Positions 1 through 11,101 of a stretch of 64,000 nt of DNA are shown here, piece by piece. Source of the stretch: Erythroxylum novogranatense (lineage: Eukaryota > Streptophyta > Magnoliopsida > Malpighiales > Erythroxylaceae); NCBI GenBank assembly GCA_029891385.1, contig CM057231.1, positions 17,704,300 through 17,768,299 of the forward strand, in the 5' to 3' direction. A program made the position numbers and the translations under genes. Under the pieces are notes generated by a model that did not search any database, was not told where the DNA came from, and saw nothing but the letters and a program-made list of their open reading frames with translations. Each line of letters opens with the position of its first letter. The first letter of the stretch is position 1.

Positions 1-1615
1 TCTTTCTTTCAACAACTCCATTCTGTTGCGGAGTCCTAGTAGTAGAAAAATTGTGGAAAATTCCATTCTCCTCATAGAATATTCTAAACTTCTCATTCTC
101 AAATTCTCCACCATGATCACTCCTGATACTGGCTATAGACATTCCTTTTTCAATCTGTAACTTTCTGGAAAGGGTCCTAAAACACTTAAAAGACTCATTT
201 TTGTGTGACAAAAATAATATCTAACAAAATCTAGTAAATTCATCAATAATAACAAGTCCATATTTCTTTCCTCCAAGACTTATTTTCTTAGTTGGAACAA
301 ACAGATCCATATGTAACAACTCTAGAGGTCTAGAAGATGTTACGAAATTTTTAGAAGAAAACGATGTTTTGACTTGTTTCCCTTTCTGATAGCTTTCGCA
401 AAAGAACTCTTTGTCAAAACTTATTTTTGGTAAGCCTCTTACCAAATCATGCTTTTACAACTTTGAAATATGTTTAAAACTAACATGAACTAGCTTTTTA
501 TGCCAGATTAGTCTTTCTTCTTCAGTTGATAAAAAACATGAAACATTTTGATTTTGAAAATCTTCTAAATCAATTTTGTAAAGATTATTTCTTCTCTTGG
601 CATAAAAGAATATAGACCCTTCTTTCTTTCTGACTTCACAAAGATTTTGATTGAACGTAACTTCAAAACCAAAATCACACAATTGACTGACACTAATCAA
701 ATTGTGTTTCAGACCATCAACAAGCAACACATTATTAATGCATGCAAAGGAATCTTTACCTATTTTGCCGATTCCAATTATCTTGCCTTGCTGGTTGTCT
801 CTGAAAGTTACCGATCCTCCCTTCTTATACTAAAGATCTAGGAACATAGACCTTCTTCCTGTCATATGTCGCGAGCATCCACTGTCCAAATACCAACGGT
901 GCTTGTCGCATCTTCCAAGAAGGATATCTGCAGGAGAAACTATTTTATTTTTTGGTACCCATATTTTCTTGGGTCCTCTTGGGTTAGTAACATGCACAGA
1001 ATGATTCATTTGAAAAGTTTGTTGATGAACGCGTGATTGGTGATACTTCTTTTTCTGAAAGAAAAACTTTCTTTCATGTTGAGGCTTATTTCTCGTAAAC
1101 CCTAATCCAGTTTCATCACTCAGATGTCTACATTTTCCTAACATCTCATTCATTTTCCTTGTACTCTCAGTGAAGGTAGCTAAATTAGCTGAAAGATTCT
1201 TAATCCTAAGCTTCAACTGATTGATTTCTTCTGATCTATCTAGAACTTTCTTTTTCTTATTCTCCTCTGCTTGCTGTTTCAAGCATGTATTTTCTCTCTC
1301 TAAATATTCTGTTTGTTTAAGGTTTTCTACATACTTTTTCTTTAACAGTTTGTACTGTTTCAAAATAGCATGAGAGTCCTCTAGTAGTTCTGAATATGCA
1401 GTATGCAAATCATCATATTTAGAAGTTACCCCCTCATCACTTTCTTCCTCGGCTACTAGCAGATATTCGCATGTTTTGATGTCTCGAAGCTTGTATCTAA
1501 TTCAGATGAATCTAGATCCTCCCATGTTGCCATCATGCTTTTCTTGCCTTCTCTACTCTTCTTTGGTTTCTTCTTTAGAGTAAGACACTCATACTTGTAA
1601 TGTCCAGGTTGATTA
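1..1615 (-). pseudogene. SIRE copy 1 gag end and pol: zinc knuckle second half, coiled coil, protease, integrase
   Basis: Continues the gag frame from the other side of the inserted solo LTR. From right to left: the second half of the CCHC knuckle (NQPGHYKYEC, about 1584-1613), a basic and acidic linker, a frameshift near 1457, a coiled-coil segment (about 1160-1400), the aspartic protease motif WYLDSGCSRHMTG (about 865-903), the GAG-pre-integrase region (455-730) and the integrase core. Integrase shows the first Asp in HMDLF, the second in SDHGGEF and the Glu in GVVERK near base 1. Breaks include stops near 830, 455 and 221, a Gly to Val change in the pre-integrase HxxxH motif, and loss of one zinc-binding Cys (CESY). 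Translation past the window edge cannot be assessed. Confidence 0.85.
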
Positions 1616-2899
1616 TGTTGGATCGGAAAAAGAAAGCATGCTTTGTTTAGAAAAACGGTAGATTTCAAAACTTTTAAGAAATCATTACTCACAGCGGAAG
1701 CAATAAATCCAAATCAACATGCCAATCCATACATGATATGGTATAAGGATAATAAAATATAAACAAGATCAGGAGTATTACCGACTCCTTCGCTACAACT
1801 TTAAATCCTCGTCGCGCTATCCTCTCCTTCTTCGTGTATCCAAATCCTTTCCCTTTGACTCTTTTCCTTTAGCAATCTACTTTCTCCTTGTTGTAGTATC
1901 CTCAACCAATTAGATTTACCACCTGTTCTTCAAGGACAATTAGGTTAAGAAAATCCTTTTGTAACATCCCGTTACCGAGGTGACGGGTATATCTGTAATT
2001 TGGATCAGGTTAAGACTGAGTACAGGCTAATGTGAGTTGTGCATGCATTATATTTCTGTAGTCATCGATAAATGATTATTGATGACATAAGCATATGAAT
2101 ATACGTACATGTATGACAATTTCCCGATTGAATTGTGGAAAATTAGAAATTGTGCGATAAGTGTATAAATGAGGTTTTGAAAATGGAATTGGAAATGAAA
2201 TTGATTTTCGAATATTGGAAATTGAAATTTGAGTGTAGGAATTTGTAATTCCTAATTTTGTGAATTTATAGGAATTTTTCTGGAATTTTTAGAGAGTCGA
2301 GTCCGGACCGGAAAAATGGCATATTGACTGATAAATTGGATTCCGGGTCCGAGATTGATTGGCAATTGATATGAGACAATTTGAGTTATGATTTTAGGAA
2401 TTATTATTAATTGTTATTGAGAATCGGGAGAAATTAGAATCAGAAATTGGATTGAGGTGGTTCAGATTTGGACTTGTGGCAATTAAATTGCCAAACAAGC
2501 CCTAAGTCATTTCATATATATATCTTTGAAACCTTTAGAATTGGCATCCACGAATTCCTTTGCCTCTGAGAAATTGGGGTTGTGCCGTGGGTGCGTAGAG
2601 CTTGGGATTTGGAGATTCTTGAAGAATTTTTGAAGGTTTCAAGCTTGAATCAAGTAAGTTTCCATGTGCTTATGAGTTAAATCGTTTGATTTAATCAGTG
2701 ATTTGAGTATAAAATGGTTTAGAGAATTTGAAAGTTTCGGATGATAGGGTTTTAAAGTTTTGATTTGGGTTTTTGATGAAAAATGAGTTAAAGGATGATC
2801 TGAGGTTAGAAATAAGTTGGGTTTAATGTTTAAAAGTGATTGATGAAAGTGTTTAGAATGGATTTGGATGAATTAGAATCAAAAATCTGGAATTTCGGG

Positions 2900-3125
2900 C
2901 TTGGATGCGGCGGGTTCGCGCCGCGACGCAGATGAACACACCGCGCGAGATACCCCAGATTTGCACACCGAGGTGGGCGATGCACACCGCGTGATAAATC
3001 CTTCCGACGCCGCAAGCAAGCAAGTGACGACGCCTGCATGAAGCGCATCGAAGTCACGCCGTGGGGAGAAGGTCGCACGCACGCCGCGACATGGCGAGGT
3101 GGTCTCGCCGCGGCGAGGACACTGA
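2900..3125 (+). repeat. GC-rich CpG block inside family A LTR
   Basis: A sharp GC island in AT-rich surroundings, made of words such as GCCGCGACG, CACCGCG and CTCGCCGCGGCGAG. The last is a near-perfect palindrome. Equivalent blocks sit at the same relative place in the LTRs at 33085-33320, 40640-40810, 51297-51475 and 62757-62950. Small open frames here are not genes. Confidence 0.8.
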
Positions 3126-3681
3126 TGAAGGCCAATGGTGATTCTTTTAATTGGAGAAATTTGAGTTCAACTTTGAATTGGTTCAATTGATGGTAATTTT
3201 GAGGATTAATTTCTTATGAGTTTGGCTATAGGATCAATTGAATTTCTGAGACTCGAAATTGCAATTCCGAAGAAATGAAATCAGATGATTATGAGGTGAT
3301 TATTACAAGTAATGAGTTTGAGGTTTTGACTTCAAATGAATTGATTCCTCAATGATTAATCGAAAATTTGAGACTAAGAATATTGAATAAATGAGATGGA
3401 AATTCAGAATTTGAATTCGCTGATTATCGGAATTGAGTGATAAATGAATAGTGATTGTGATTTTAATTGAAATGTGACCTAAGAGTACTGAGATTAGTAA
3501 ATTGAATTTTGGTATTTGGAATCGTTATGGATTAGAGTGAGAAAGATCAAATTGAGAAAATTCAGGAATTGGATCGGAAATGTCATAACATGTATAGTAT
3601 TTATCGCATTTGTTAAATATGTATTATTATTGATTGAAATTGGTATATTTGGTAATGTGTGATTTATTTGATTTGACATAG

Positions 3682-3747
3682 AGGTTCCGATGGATCGACA
3701 TTCCACGGACAGTATTGAGACTTCCAGGCTGTAGCTCGGAAGTGCAG
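3682..3747 (+). other. Predicted conserved mini-exon (family A LTR)
   Basis: 66 nt, preceded by TTTGACATAG and followed by a consensus donor CAG|GTGAGT at 3748. It contains ACTTCC and GGAAGT separated by 12 nt that include TAGCTC, a potential hairpin. The same segment with the same borders recurs in the other long LTRs of the window. Splicing itself is an inference. Confidence 0.55.
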
Positions 3748-4125
3748 GTGAGTAACCTAGTTGGTTTCTCAACCTATATGTGTTACATTTTGTGTACATA
3801 TGCCATGTGGAGATACGGATGGATATGTGTGACTGTTTTGATTGATTTCGGACCATGGGTGTTCGAAATATTGGATTGTGATATTGAAGTGCAAAGATGA
3901 GTAAATGTGTATGATTGCATGAATAAATGGAATAGTAAATGCATCAGTGAAAAATGAATTGAATTGCTTATGACTGAAATACCGGACCAACGGTCCGAAG
4001 AAATGAAAAGTGATATCGAAATGGATAATGCGAAAATGATATTCGGAAATGTAAATGACTGAAAACTGGAAAATTGGAAATGTGACATGTGCATTCATGC
4101 ATAATTAAATGATCAGATAATGATA

Positions 4126-4367
4126 GTTGTTGACCCGAGACACCACTGTATATTTGAGGACGCCGCGGTAAAACCCGCAAACACACGCCGCAGTAAAACC
4201 TGCAAACACCTACGGGTAGGGTGTGGGGTCCTATTATGTGAAAGGGATTAGTGCATACCCAGCGGGCTCTCCTATCCCTAATGTGAGTGGGCAGTAGTGC
4301 ATACCCAGAGGGCCCTCCTACTTGCCAAAAATGTGATTATTGATTTCTGATTGCGCTCGGTCACAAC
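4126..4367 (+). repeat. Hairpin cluster closed by a long-range inverted repeat (family A LTR)
   Basis: Opens with GTTGTTGACCCGAG at 4126 and closes with CTCGGTCACAAC at 4356-4367, nearly complementary. Inside are small inverted repeats: GCGGTAAAACCCGC, a doubled segment with CATACCCAGCGGGCTCTCC and its variant, and an AGGGAT...ATCCCT pair. The CATACCCAG module also occurs, in the matching element orientation, in LARD-3 at 50271-50340. Confidence 0.65.
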
Positions 4368-4381
4368 AATGAAATGAAACT

Positions 4382-4529
4382 GAAAGTGTCACATGCATAC
4401 TGCATTTGTAAATGACCAAAAGTGAACTGTGTGAAAGTGAAATTGATTGCATGTGGAAAGTGTCACATGCATACTGCATTTGTAAATGACCTAAAGTGAA
4501 CTTTGTGAAAGTGAAATTGATTGCATGTG
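4382..4529 (+). repeat. 74-bp tandem duplication in family A LTR
   Basis: Two adjacent copies (4382-4455 and 4456-4529) starting GAAAGTGTCACATGCATAC, differing at only a few positions. It lies just after the hairpin cluster. Confidence 0.85.
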
Positions 4530-5122
4530 AATATATGAAAGTGTGAATATGTGATTCAGTGTGTATATGAATTGTGAATGCATGAGTTGGGTGGACCATC
4601 GATGATGGTTTCTCACTGAGTTCGCAAACTCACCCAACATTGCAATTATTTTTCAGGAATTGAAGAGTACCCCGTTAAACTAACGGGAGTATGATCGTTG
4701 CTAGCAAGGCAGAGTAAAGGGTCGGGATCAGTGTTGTTCACATCTGTATTAGTGTAGTGATTTATTAAGTGGGCCCCAATTGATAATGTGTAATTGTATT
4801 GAAATACTGAAAATGTTCAGAAATGGCATTGGGCCCAGTTGGGTCATGCATTTCTATTTATGAAATGATTGAGCACTAGTGAGTGCTAGTTAATGACTGA
4901 AATTGTTTTATATTTGAAAAAAATGTTTTCGTATTGAATTGGGCCCAATTTGGTTATCGTTTTTCGCACTCAACTGTTTTCGAAAAGAAGAAAAGAAAAA
5001 TGTTATAACGAGTTTTAAAGTGTATTTGTTTTGCTCTAGCATACCACCCTCGCGGGTCACGGGCTCGGATATCACTGTAGATGTCGGGTTCGGGTCACGC
5101 GGGAGTGGGGTACTACACCTTT

Positions 5123-6047
5123 GGTGGGAAAGGAGAAGAAATGTTTCGAGGAGATTTTCTTAGAAGAAGAAGAAGCAAAATTGAAACTCTTTCAATTGGT
5201 ATTTTCGATTCTCTCTTTCATGAAAGGAGAGAAGGTGTAAAGAACATGCAAGAACTCTATCTTGCCTACCAATTTTGTATATCCATGGATGGAAGGAGAG
5301 AGAGGCATCAAATGCATCACTTCTTTCATTAATCACTCATAAAATAGCCAATAAATGAGATTTTCTTCATTTATCTTTATGATGGCTATTTGAAAAGACC
5401 ATAACCTAAAATTCAATACCCAATTTCGGTTTTGCCAAGAAGAAAGAAGGAAGATGGTCCATATAATATACATCTTTCATCTTTAATCTAATGAATGCAA
5501 ATAGGTTACAAGCCAACATTAAAAGACAACCATTAAATCATTTAATGGTAAGTTCATAACTCCATTTAATGATGATTAACCATAATAAAGACCATCTTTA
5601 TTTAGCATTTTTAATGTCAAATGTGTGGTTAAACATTTCACCTAGGAATAACCGAAATTGCTATCTTCTTCTTTAAAAAATTTGTTTTAATATAATTAAT
5701 CTAATTAATTACATTAAACCAAAAACCAAACCCATTACTAAATGTACATTTGGGCTTCTTTAATTAGACCAAGCCCAAGATTCAATTATGGGGTTCTAAT
5801 TAACCTCCATTTATATTTCTTACTTAGCTTGATAACCTTCTTTAAAGCCAAGTGGGGGATCTTATTGGACTTTGATAATTCAAGCTCTAATAAGCCCAGA
5901 ATTAATTCAATCTCATTGGAATTAATTCTAGCTTATTAACTAAATGTCATTCCACTAAAGACAATTAGTTGAACTCTTGAATTAATAAATATTATGAGAA
6001 TATGTCCAATTGCAAACCCTATTTAGAACCTTATTATAGCCATCCGC
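5123..6047 (-). other. Non-coding middle part of the Angela/Tork-type solo LTR
   Basis: AT-rich sequence between the two nested solo LTRs. It joins logically to 1616-1954 on the left and 7842-8638 on the right. No gene, promoter or further repeat was recognised. Confidence 0.6.
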
Positions 6048-6052
6048 ACAAC

Positions 6053-7836
6053 TGATAAGTGCATATTTGTCTAATATTTATGTTGTAATTATTCTATTTT
6101 ATTCCTCTTATTGATTTAATTATTGGGACTTAATTTGATTTAATATTTCCTTGTAGGGAATTATAATTTTTGCATGATGTGGGACATTAAGAGGAAAACA
6201 GCAACTAATTTATGCTACAGAGGGCTCCAGGGGCAGCGCATAAGGAGGTTTGAGGTTGTTTAATTGAGATTAAATTGTGCAAAGAGATGCTAAATCACGC
6301 TCAACCGAAAGAGCTTTAAGTTATTGTATGGTCAAAGGAGCAATCAACAGTAGATGATAGCATAAGTTGGAGGGTCTCAGCACAAAGGGGTTTTCATCAA
6401 GCAGCGACACATTTAATTGACAGCAATTAATTAAGCAAGATCCACGTTGCAAGCAGCGCAGAGGAGATGCGTCGTTTTGCAAGACGCACAAGGACAGGAG
6501 AGGAGCAGCCAAGGGTTTTAAAGAGGATCACAACTTATTCGTCACATCACACAATAGTGTAGAGAGGATTGAAGAGTGCGGCGTTGAGGAGCAGCAGACG
6601 CAACACTTGACAGACGCATAAGGGAGGATTTTAAAGGGACCAAAACGACGTTACAAGAGGAGCAGATGGTGAGCAAAACGCCAGCATGGAAATAAGGAGG
6701 CATCGTCGTTTAGGAAGACAGGAGTAGAGACGCAGCGTTTCACTTAAAAACGCTGAAGCACGCAAGTAGAGAGAAATTAAAAGGGTTGTGACACTTAATT
6801 GTCACGTCAATCAGTAACAGTAAAAAAGAGCCACAAGAATAAGAAACAAGAGGGACGCCGACTTTAAAGAGAAAAAGGAGATAGCAGCCGCAAACAGGAA
6901 AAAGCAATCAGCATCGGCGTTTTAGGGAGATCTTCAAGTGTTTTTCTTCTTTCCCTTGTTATTTAGACTATGTTAATCAAGAATATTTTTTTGTTTAATT
7001 TCATTATGAGTAGCTAAATTGTTTTAGTTGGGAAATTCCAATTGTTATGCCTTGACTCGTGAGACCTTATTGTTCTAAGTATTTGGTTTATAATATTTGT
7101 ATTGTTTCCATTTTATTTTCATTGTTTATTAATTGATTCTACGATTAGGGCCCGATTGTAGAGTTAGTTAATTTGCATTTCGCCAACTGATTTACTTGGT
7201 GGTGTTAACTGGGTGATTAGTGTTTGTGGCAATTGGCACTAGGACATAACACTTGTCTGATTTCGTGTTAAAAAACTTGCAATCTATCTAGATGAAGCAT
7301 AAGTCAGTGCGTAGTCAGTTAGGGTTAGTGTTTCTTTAGAGTTTAATGTTGTTAATTAATTGAATCTCAGAGAGAGTCTCGAAGGGGTTATTAGTTAATT
7401 AGGGAATAGTTTAAAGGATTTTCTTTGAATGTTCTAAAATTAAGAAGAAACAAGGGAGCCAGAGGTAGTTGCTAACCATAGCTAACCTATTATTAAACCA
7501 AAGAAAATATTTGAGTCGATGATCGCGGTCTATGCATAATTCAGAATTTCCTGGCTAAGTTGTCATTTATTGAGTTAGTCAATTTTATCTGCGTTCTTTG
7601 TTAGTCGAATCATAGTTATTTTATTAATTGAGTTAATAATTCATTAGTGATTAGTTCAATTAGTAGTTTTAGTAGAAAACTCCAAAACTCTCTTTTTAAT
7701 TAATTTCATTCGTTCTTTGACATTTGAATAGAATCAATTTATTCCATTCTCTGTGGATCGACCCCATTTACCACTGTGCACAATTTATATTTGTTTGGTG
7801 TTTGGGAATTATTTTTGATAGTTTCGACAGCCATCA
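6053..7836 (+). mobile_element. Tat/Athila-type gypsy solo LTR
   Basis: Starts TGATAAGTGCATATTTG and ends TTTCGACAGCCATCA, with a perfect TSD ACAAC at 6048-6052 and 7837-7841; length 1784 bp. The opening TGATAAGTGC and the closing stretch with GGATCGACCCC and a TTGATAGTTTCGACA-like end are typical of LTRs in the Tat/Athila branch of plant gypsy elements. No internal domain remains. Excising it with one TSD restores continuous Angela/Tork-type LTR sequence across 6052/7842. Confidence 0.8.
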
Positions 7837-7841
7837 ACAAC

Positions 7842-8638
7842 AAAGGGTAAAATTACTGTTCTGCCCTTATGTTGGTTTTTCCTTCTATATCACTCATTTT
7901 ACTTTATATGGTGATTAACACATAAGATCTCATCTTAGTGTTAAGACTTGATGGGTAGCTAGTCCATCAAACTACTGGCTCCAGTTTAATTACCAAATCT
8001 CCTTAAAACATCTAGAAGAGATGATAACATTATAAACTCTTTATTTGAGTGAATGTTCCCTGATACATGTTTCAATTAATAATTCCAACATGCAGAAATC
8101 GGATTAATACTCTATAAAATCCATTCCATCATATCAAGAATTATAATGAAACATATATGAGTTCACCACTCATCAAGATTATGGTTCATAATAAGCGAAT
8201 GCTTAAGTTGTATGTTTTAAGATTAAAGTAACGACCCACTTTATTCTTGAAAACATACTTGATTCCAGATTCATTTAATAGTGCCATTATCAATAGTCAA
8301 CTACTATCATGATGTGAAACTCATCATTCCCTTGAAGTAAACTCCTTGACTTATATGGAGATAAATCGCAACACTACAGTCTAAACCATAATCAAGCTAC
8401 CAATTAATTCAGATTCTAATAATATACATGTTTCCCATACATCTCTATGTATATGTATATTATTTACAAAAGAATCTTGGTACCTTATGACCAGATATAT
8501 AATGCTCATACAGATAAAACCAAACTCTTTTGTTTTATTAATAATAAATATTTTCATTACAAAACTGTAACTGAAGAAGATAAAGTTACATGTAAATACA
8601 CTTGTTTTCCAGGGCACTATATTTACATAACTCCAACA
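7842..8638 (-). other. Non-coding start (minus sense) of the Angela/Tork-type solo LTR
   Basis: This is the first ~800 bp of the solo LTR on the minus strand. It shares layout with the plus-strand Angela/Tork-type LTR at 31264-31986: GTGCCCT near the start and AT-rich runs. No coding sequence is supported. Confidence 0.6.
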
Positions 8639-9575
8639 GATTACACTCGTAGCATATGATGGATGTCTTTTCTACTTTTCCATCATCTTTGCTGTTCTTC
8701 TTGAAGAATTGACTTCCTTTGGACTTCTTCTTCCACATCCGTCTGATCTTCTTTGATAAGAAGGATAACTCATCATCTTCATCACTTGACTCTTGTTCTG
8801 ATTCGCTGGAGTCATCATTCTTTAATTCTTCAATCTTTAATGCTTTTGATGACTTTCTCCTCATTTGAGTCTTGTGATTCTTCTGTCTGGCCTTCAGTGC
8901 CATTGACTTGTCCCGTTTGGGCTTGTCTTCAATATCGAGCTCAACTTTATGAATCTTCAGTGATCCAAGCAACTCGTCAAGCTTTAGTACGCTTAAATCC
9001 TTAGCTTCCTACACAACAGTAACTTTTGGTCTCTATCTCCTTGGAAGACTTCTTAAGATCTTACGAATATGATCTTGAGTGTTGTAAGTTCTTCCGAGAG
9101 CTTTCAATCCATTGATAATTGTTTGAAATCTTCCAAACATTTGATCAATAGATTCTTCGTCTTTCATCTTGAAAAGCTCGTATTGGTGCACAAGAATGCT
9201 TATTTTGGATTCTTTGACTTGGTTTGTACCTTCATGTGCGATGGATAACATGTCCCACATCTCCTTTGCAGTATCACATCCGTGGACTTTGTCATACTCA
9301 CTTCTTCTTAGGGCACAACTCAAGAAAAACTTCGCTTTAGAGTTTAGTTGAAATCTCGCCTTTTCATCAGTCGTCCATCTGATCCGTGGAATAAGATTTC
9401 CTTCTTCATCTACTGGTGCGTATGGTCCATTCTTTATCACGTCCCAAAAGTCAACATAAGTAGATTCTATAAACAGTCACATCCTATCTTTCCAGTAATG
9501 ATAGTCTTCTCCGTTGAATGCTGGAGGTCTAGTGACTGAGGCACCTTCTGCAATGTACGTATGTGATTCCGCCAT
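8639..9575 (-). pseudogene. SIRE copy 1 gag, N-terminal part up to the first half of the zinc knuckle
   Basis: Capsid-like gag of a copia element (UBN2-type fold), which packages element RNA in cytoplasmic particles. It starts at the ATG whose complement is 9573-9575 (protein begins MAESHTYIAEG). The central part has the typical AKEMWDMLSIAHEGT and HQYELFKM strings at about 9130-9290. A lysine- and serine-rich segment with an acidic run (8700-8860) leads to CYEC, the first two cysteines of the CCHC knuckle. The frame then stops abruptly at the junction with the inserted solo LTR at 8638. In-frame stops lie at 9477-9479 (Arg CGA to TGA), 9033-9035 (Trp to TAG) and about 9007 (TAG), so no full gag can be made. 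Confidence 0.85.
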
Positions 9576-9612
9576 AATCTTTGATCCACACTTTGTTACA
9601 GTGATCCTTGGA

Positions 9613-9630
9613 CACCGAGCTCTGATACCA
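9613..9630 (-). other. Primer-binding site of SIRE copy 1 (initiator tRNA-Met type)
   Basis: The minus strand reads TGGTATCAGAGCTCGGTG two bases after the LTR end. The first 12 bases match the 3' end complement of plant initiator tRNA-Met, the usual primer for plant copia and gypsy elements. It fixes the element orientation and the inner LTR border. Confidence 0.9.
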
Positions 9631-9632
9631 AT

Positions 9633-10614
9633 TGAAGTGAATCACACGTTATTACAATTCTTATTATATGATGTATAAATGCACAAGAAGGGGGGGTTGA
9701 ATTGTGTATTTCCCCTTTTTGAAAAACCTTCAAAAATGTTTTTTCACAATAAAAACTTGTTCTTATCACAAGAACTACTGTAAATCAAAGTTAATCGTAT
9801 TCTTTGAAAACTTGTTTTGAAAACTGAGTAAAGTCAAAACTTTGAATGATAAGAGTGATAAGGATAGAGAGAAGTTGACACAGTAATTTTTATATTGGTT
9901 CACCCCAAACCGTGAGCTACGTCCAGTCCTCAGATGTCTTTCTGAGATTTCACTATCTTCAACAACTTTACAAGTATTCTTTCTTTCTGAGCCTGTTCAG
10001 GTCTCTTTACAGTCAGTATTCTTTTACTCTTAACCTCTACAAGCTATCTGTACTACTTTCTTACAAAAACATGTTTCGAGCTTCGTTACAGTAAGATAGC
10101 TCTAGCTATTTGCACAATAAACTCTCAAGTATTGACAGTTTTTTAACGCTCAACTGTGTTGTGTGTAACGTCATAACGTAACTTTGCAATCTTCGAATTC
10201 AACTCATATTTATAGCCTTCGTCTACAACTACTTCTTGAATCTTGCTTCTTGAATCTTGAAAGAAACGGTTATTCAGTTGAGTTCTGTAACTAACTCAAA
10301 CTGATTCTTGATTCAGACGTGATTTGCTTCCATCTGTTTTTGCTTTTGTCTGCTTTTCATCGTCTACTTTTGCTTCCATCTGTTTTTCAATCTCAGTCTG
10401 CTTTTCAATCTTCCGTCTATTTTTTCAATCTCCGTTTGCTTTTCAATCTTTCGTCTGTTTTTCATTCTTTCGTTTGCTTTTCATCAATCGTCTGTTTTTT
10501 ATTCTTCCATCTGTTTTTCATCCTCCGTCTGCTTTTCAATCTTCCGTCTGTTTTTCATCTCTCATTATTTGTACTTCATCAAAATCATTAATGTAAAGTC
10601 ATTTTGACTTAACA
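9633..10614 (-). repeat. 5' LTR of SIRE copy 1
   Basis: About 982 bp. On the minus strand it begins TGTTAAGTC and ends CACTTCA, immediately followed by the PBS. The TG...CA ends and the position next to the PBS define it. It contains a purine tract (seen on plus as GAAGGGGGGGTTGAAT, near 9690) that recurs in the LTR of SIRE copy 2 near 47361, and a pyrimidine-rich minisatellite on the upstream (U3) side. The start at 10614 is inferred from the TG end and from the break in similarity to the LARD-1 LTR; it could be off by a few bases. Confidence 0.75.
10325..10562. repeat. CTTCCGTCTG-type minisatellite in SIRE LTR
   Basis: Roughly a dozen degenerate copies of a 17-20-bp unit built from the pieces CTTCCGTCTG and TTTTTCAAT or TTTTCATC. 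On the minus strand this is an A/G-rich array in the U3 part of the LTR, where promoter repeats are often found. Long open frames seen across it are by-products of the repeat period. Confidence 0.8.
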
Positions 10615-11101
10615 ACTTTATCATCTTCCTCTTGTGAACTTTTAATCTACCAATCCATTTGTCTCCAATTATCAATGACACTTGAAATTAAATCTTAATA
10701 TCTCTGATAAAAATTTTCACTGCCATTTGACTCCTATTTCTACTACTATTCATTCATTTTTCAACCACTTTGCATTTTTCCTAGTCCAAAAATACCCCTA
10801 AAATCCTGAAAATTTTCATATTTCACCGAAAATTCTAAATCAATGCATATACTCTAAAAAATTAGATTTCAATACAAATAGTTCACAATTCTAATTATAA
10901 TTACATTTATAGATCAATTATATCTAGAATATATCAATGATTGCATATACAATCATTTTAATGTGTGCAAAAATTCAAATTCATGTGCATGTATACTAAC
11001 ATTATGCATGGGCATGAAATGCATTTTTCTTAATATATCTTTGATCTTACATTTACCAAATTTTAGGGTTCTAACCCTGAGTATGAGAACGGGATGTTAC
11101 A
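10615..11101 (-). repeat. 3' LTR of LARD-1 (first ~490 bp only)
   Basis: The minus-strand start TGTAACATCCCGTTCTC at 11101 is preceded by a purine tract. The segment aligns with 29708-30207 (shared strings include CCAAAAATACCCCTAAAATC and CATTTGACTCCTATTTC-like text). It is cut at 10615 by SIRE copy 1. Confidence 0.85.

Larger units (their letters stand above)
1960..5117 (+). mobile_element. Tekay-type gypsy solo LTR (family A)
   Basis: Starts TGTAACATCCCGTTACC and ends GGGGTACTACA, with a perfect TSD CCTTT at 1955-1959 and 5118-5122. Length is 3158 bp. The start and inner landmarks match the LTRs of the coding gypsy element at 31987-42337: a GTAAG donor at 2654, a GC-rich block at 2900-3125, a mini-exon at 3682-3747, a hairpin cluster at 4126-4367 and a TTTTTCAG acceptor at 4656. 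No PBS, PPT or gag-pol is present. A TATATATAT run at about 2516-2524 is the best promoter candidate. It sits inside the Angela/Tork-type solo LTR and is therefore younger than it. Confidence 0.88.
1616..8638 (-). mobile_element. Angela/Tork-type copia solo LTR, expanded by two later insertions
   Basis: Ends are TGTTGGA (1616) and TCCAACA (8638), flanked by a perfect TSD GATTA at 1611-1615 and 8639-8643. After removing the two nested solo LTRs it is about 2.07 kb. No PBS, PPT or coding motif occurs inside, so it is best read as a solo LTR left by LTR-LTR recombination. The minus-strand start (TGTTGGAGTTATG, then AGTGCCCT) resembles the start of the Angela/Tork-type LTR at 31264 (TGTTAGAGT, then GTGCCCT), which gives its strand and likely class. 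It landed inside the gag zinc knuckle of SIRE copy 1. Confidence 0.85.
1..10614 (-). mobile_element. SIRE/Maximus-type Ty1-copia retrotransposon, 5' part (SIRE copy 1)
   Basis: Read on the minus strand, the element starts with a 5' LTR (10614 down to 9633), then a PBS, gag from 9575, and pol running off the window edge at base 1. Gag wording, the CCHC knuckle, the protease motif WYLDSGCSRHMTG and the integrase motifs fit the SIRE lineage of plant copia elements. Reverse transcriptase, RNase H and the 3' LTR would lie left of the window. The coding region is interrupted at 1616-8638 by a solo LTR. The copy sits inside the 3' LTR of LARD-1: the base string that follows it (ACTTTATCAT at 10615) is also found at the matching place in the intact LARD-1 LTR near 29708, so the TSD is probably ACTTT; the second TSD copy is outside the window. 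Many stop codons and a frameshift make it defective. Confidence 0.85.

Noticed and set aside
6053..7836. Possible TRIM or DNA transposon
   Set aside because: 5-bp TSD, TG...CA ends and Tat/Athila-type end wording fit a solo LTR better; no terminal inverted repeat of transposon length and no second LTR.
10319..10596. Two overlapping 90-codon frames with repeated Phe/Leu/Ser text
   Set aside because: Created by the CTTCCGTCTG minisatellite in the SIRE LTR, not by selection for protein.
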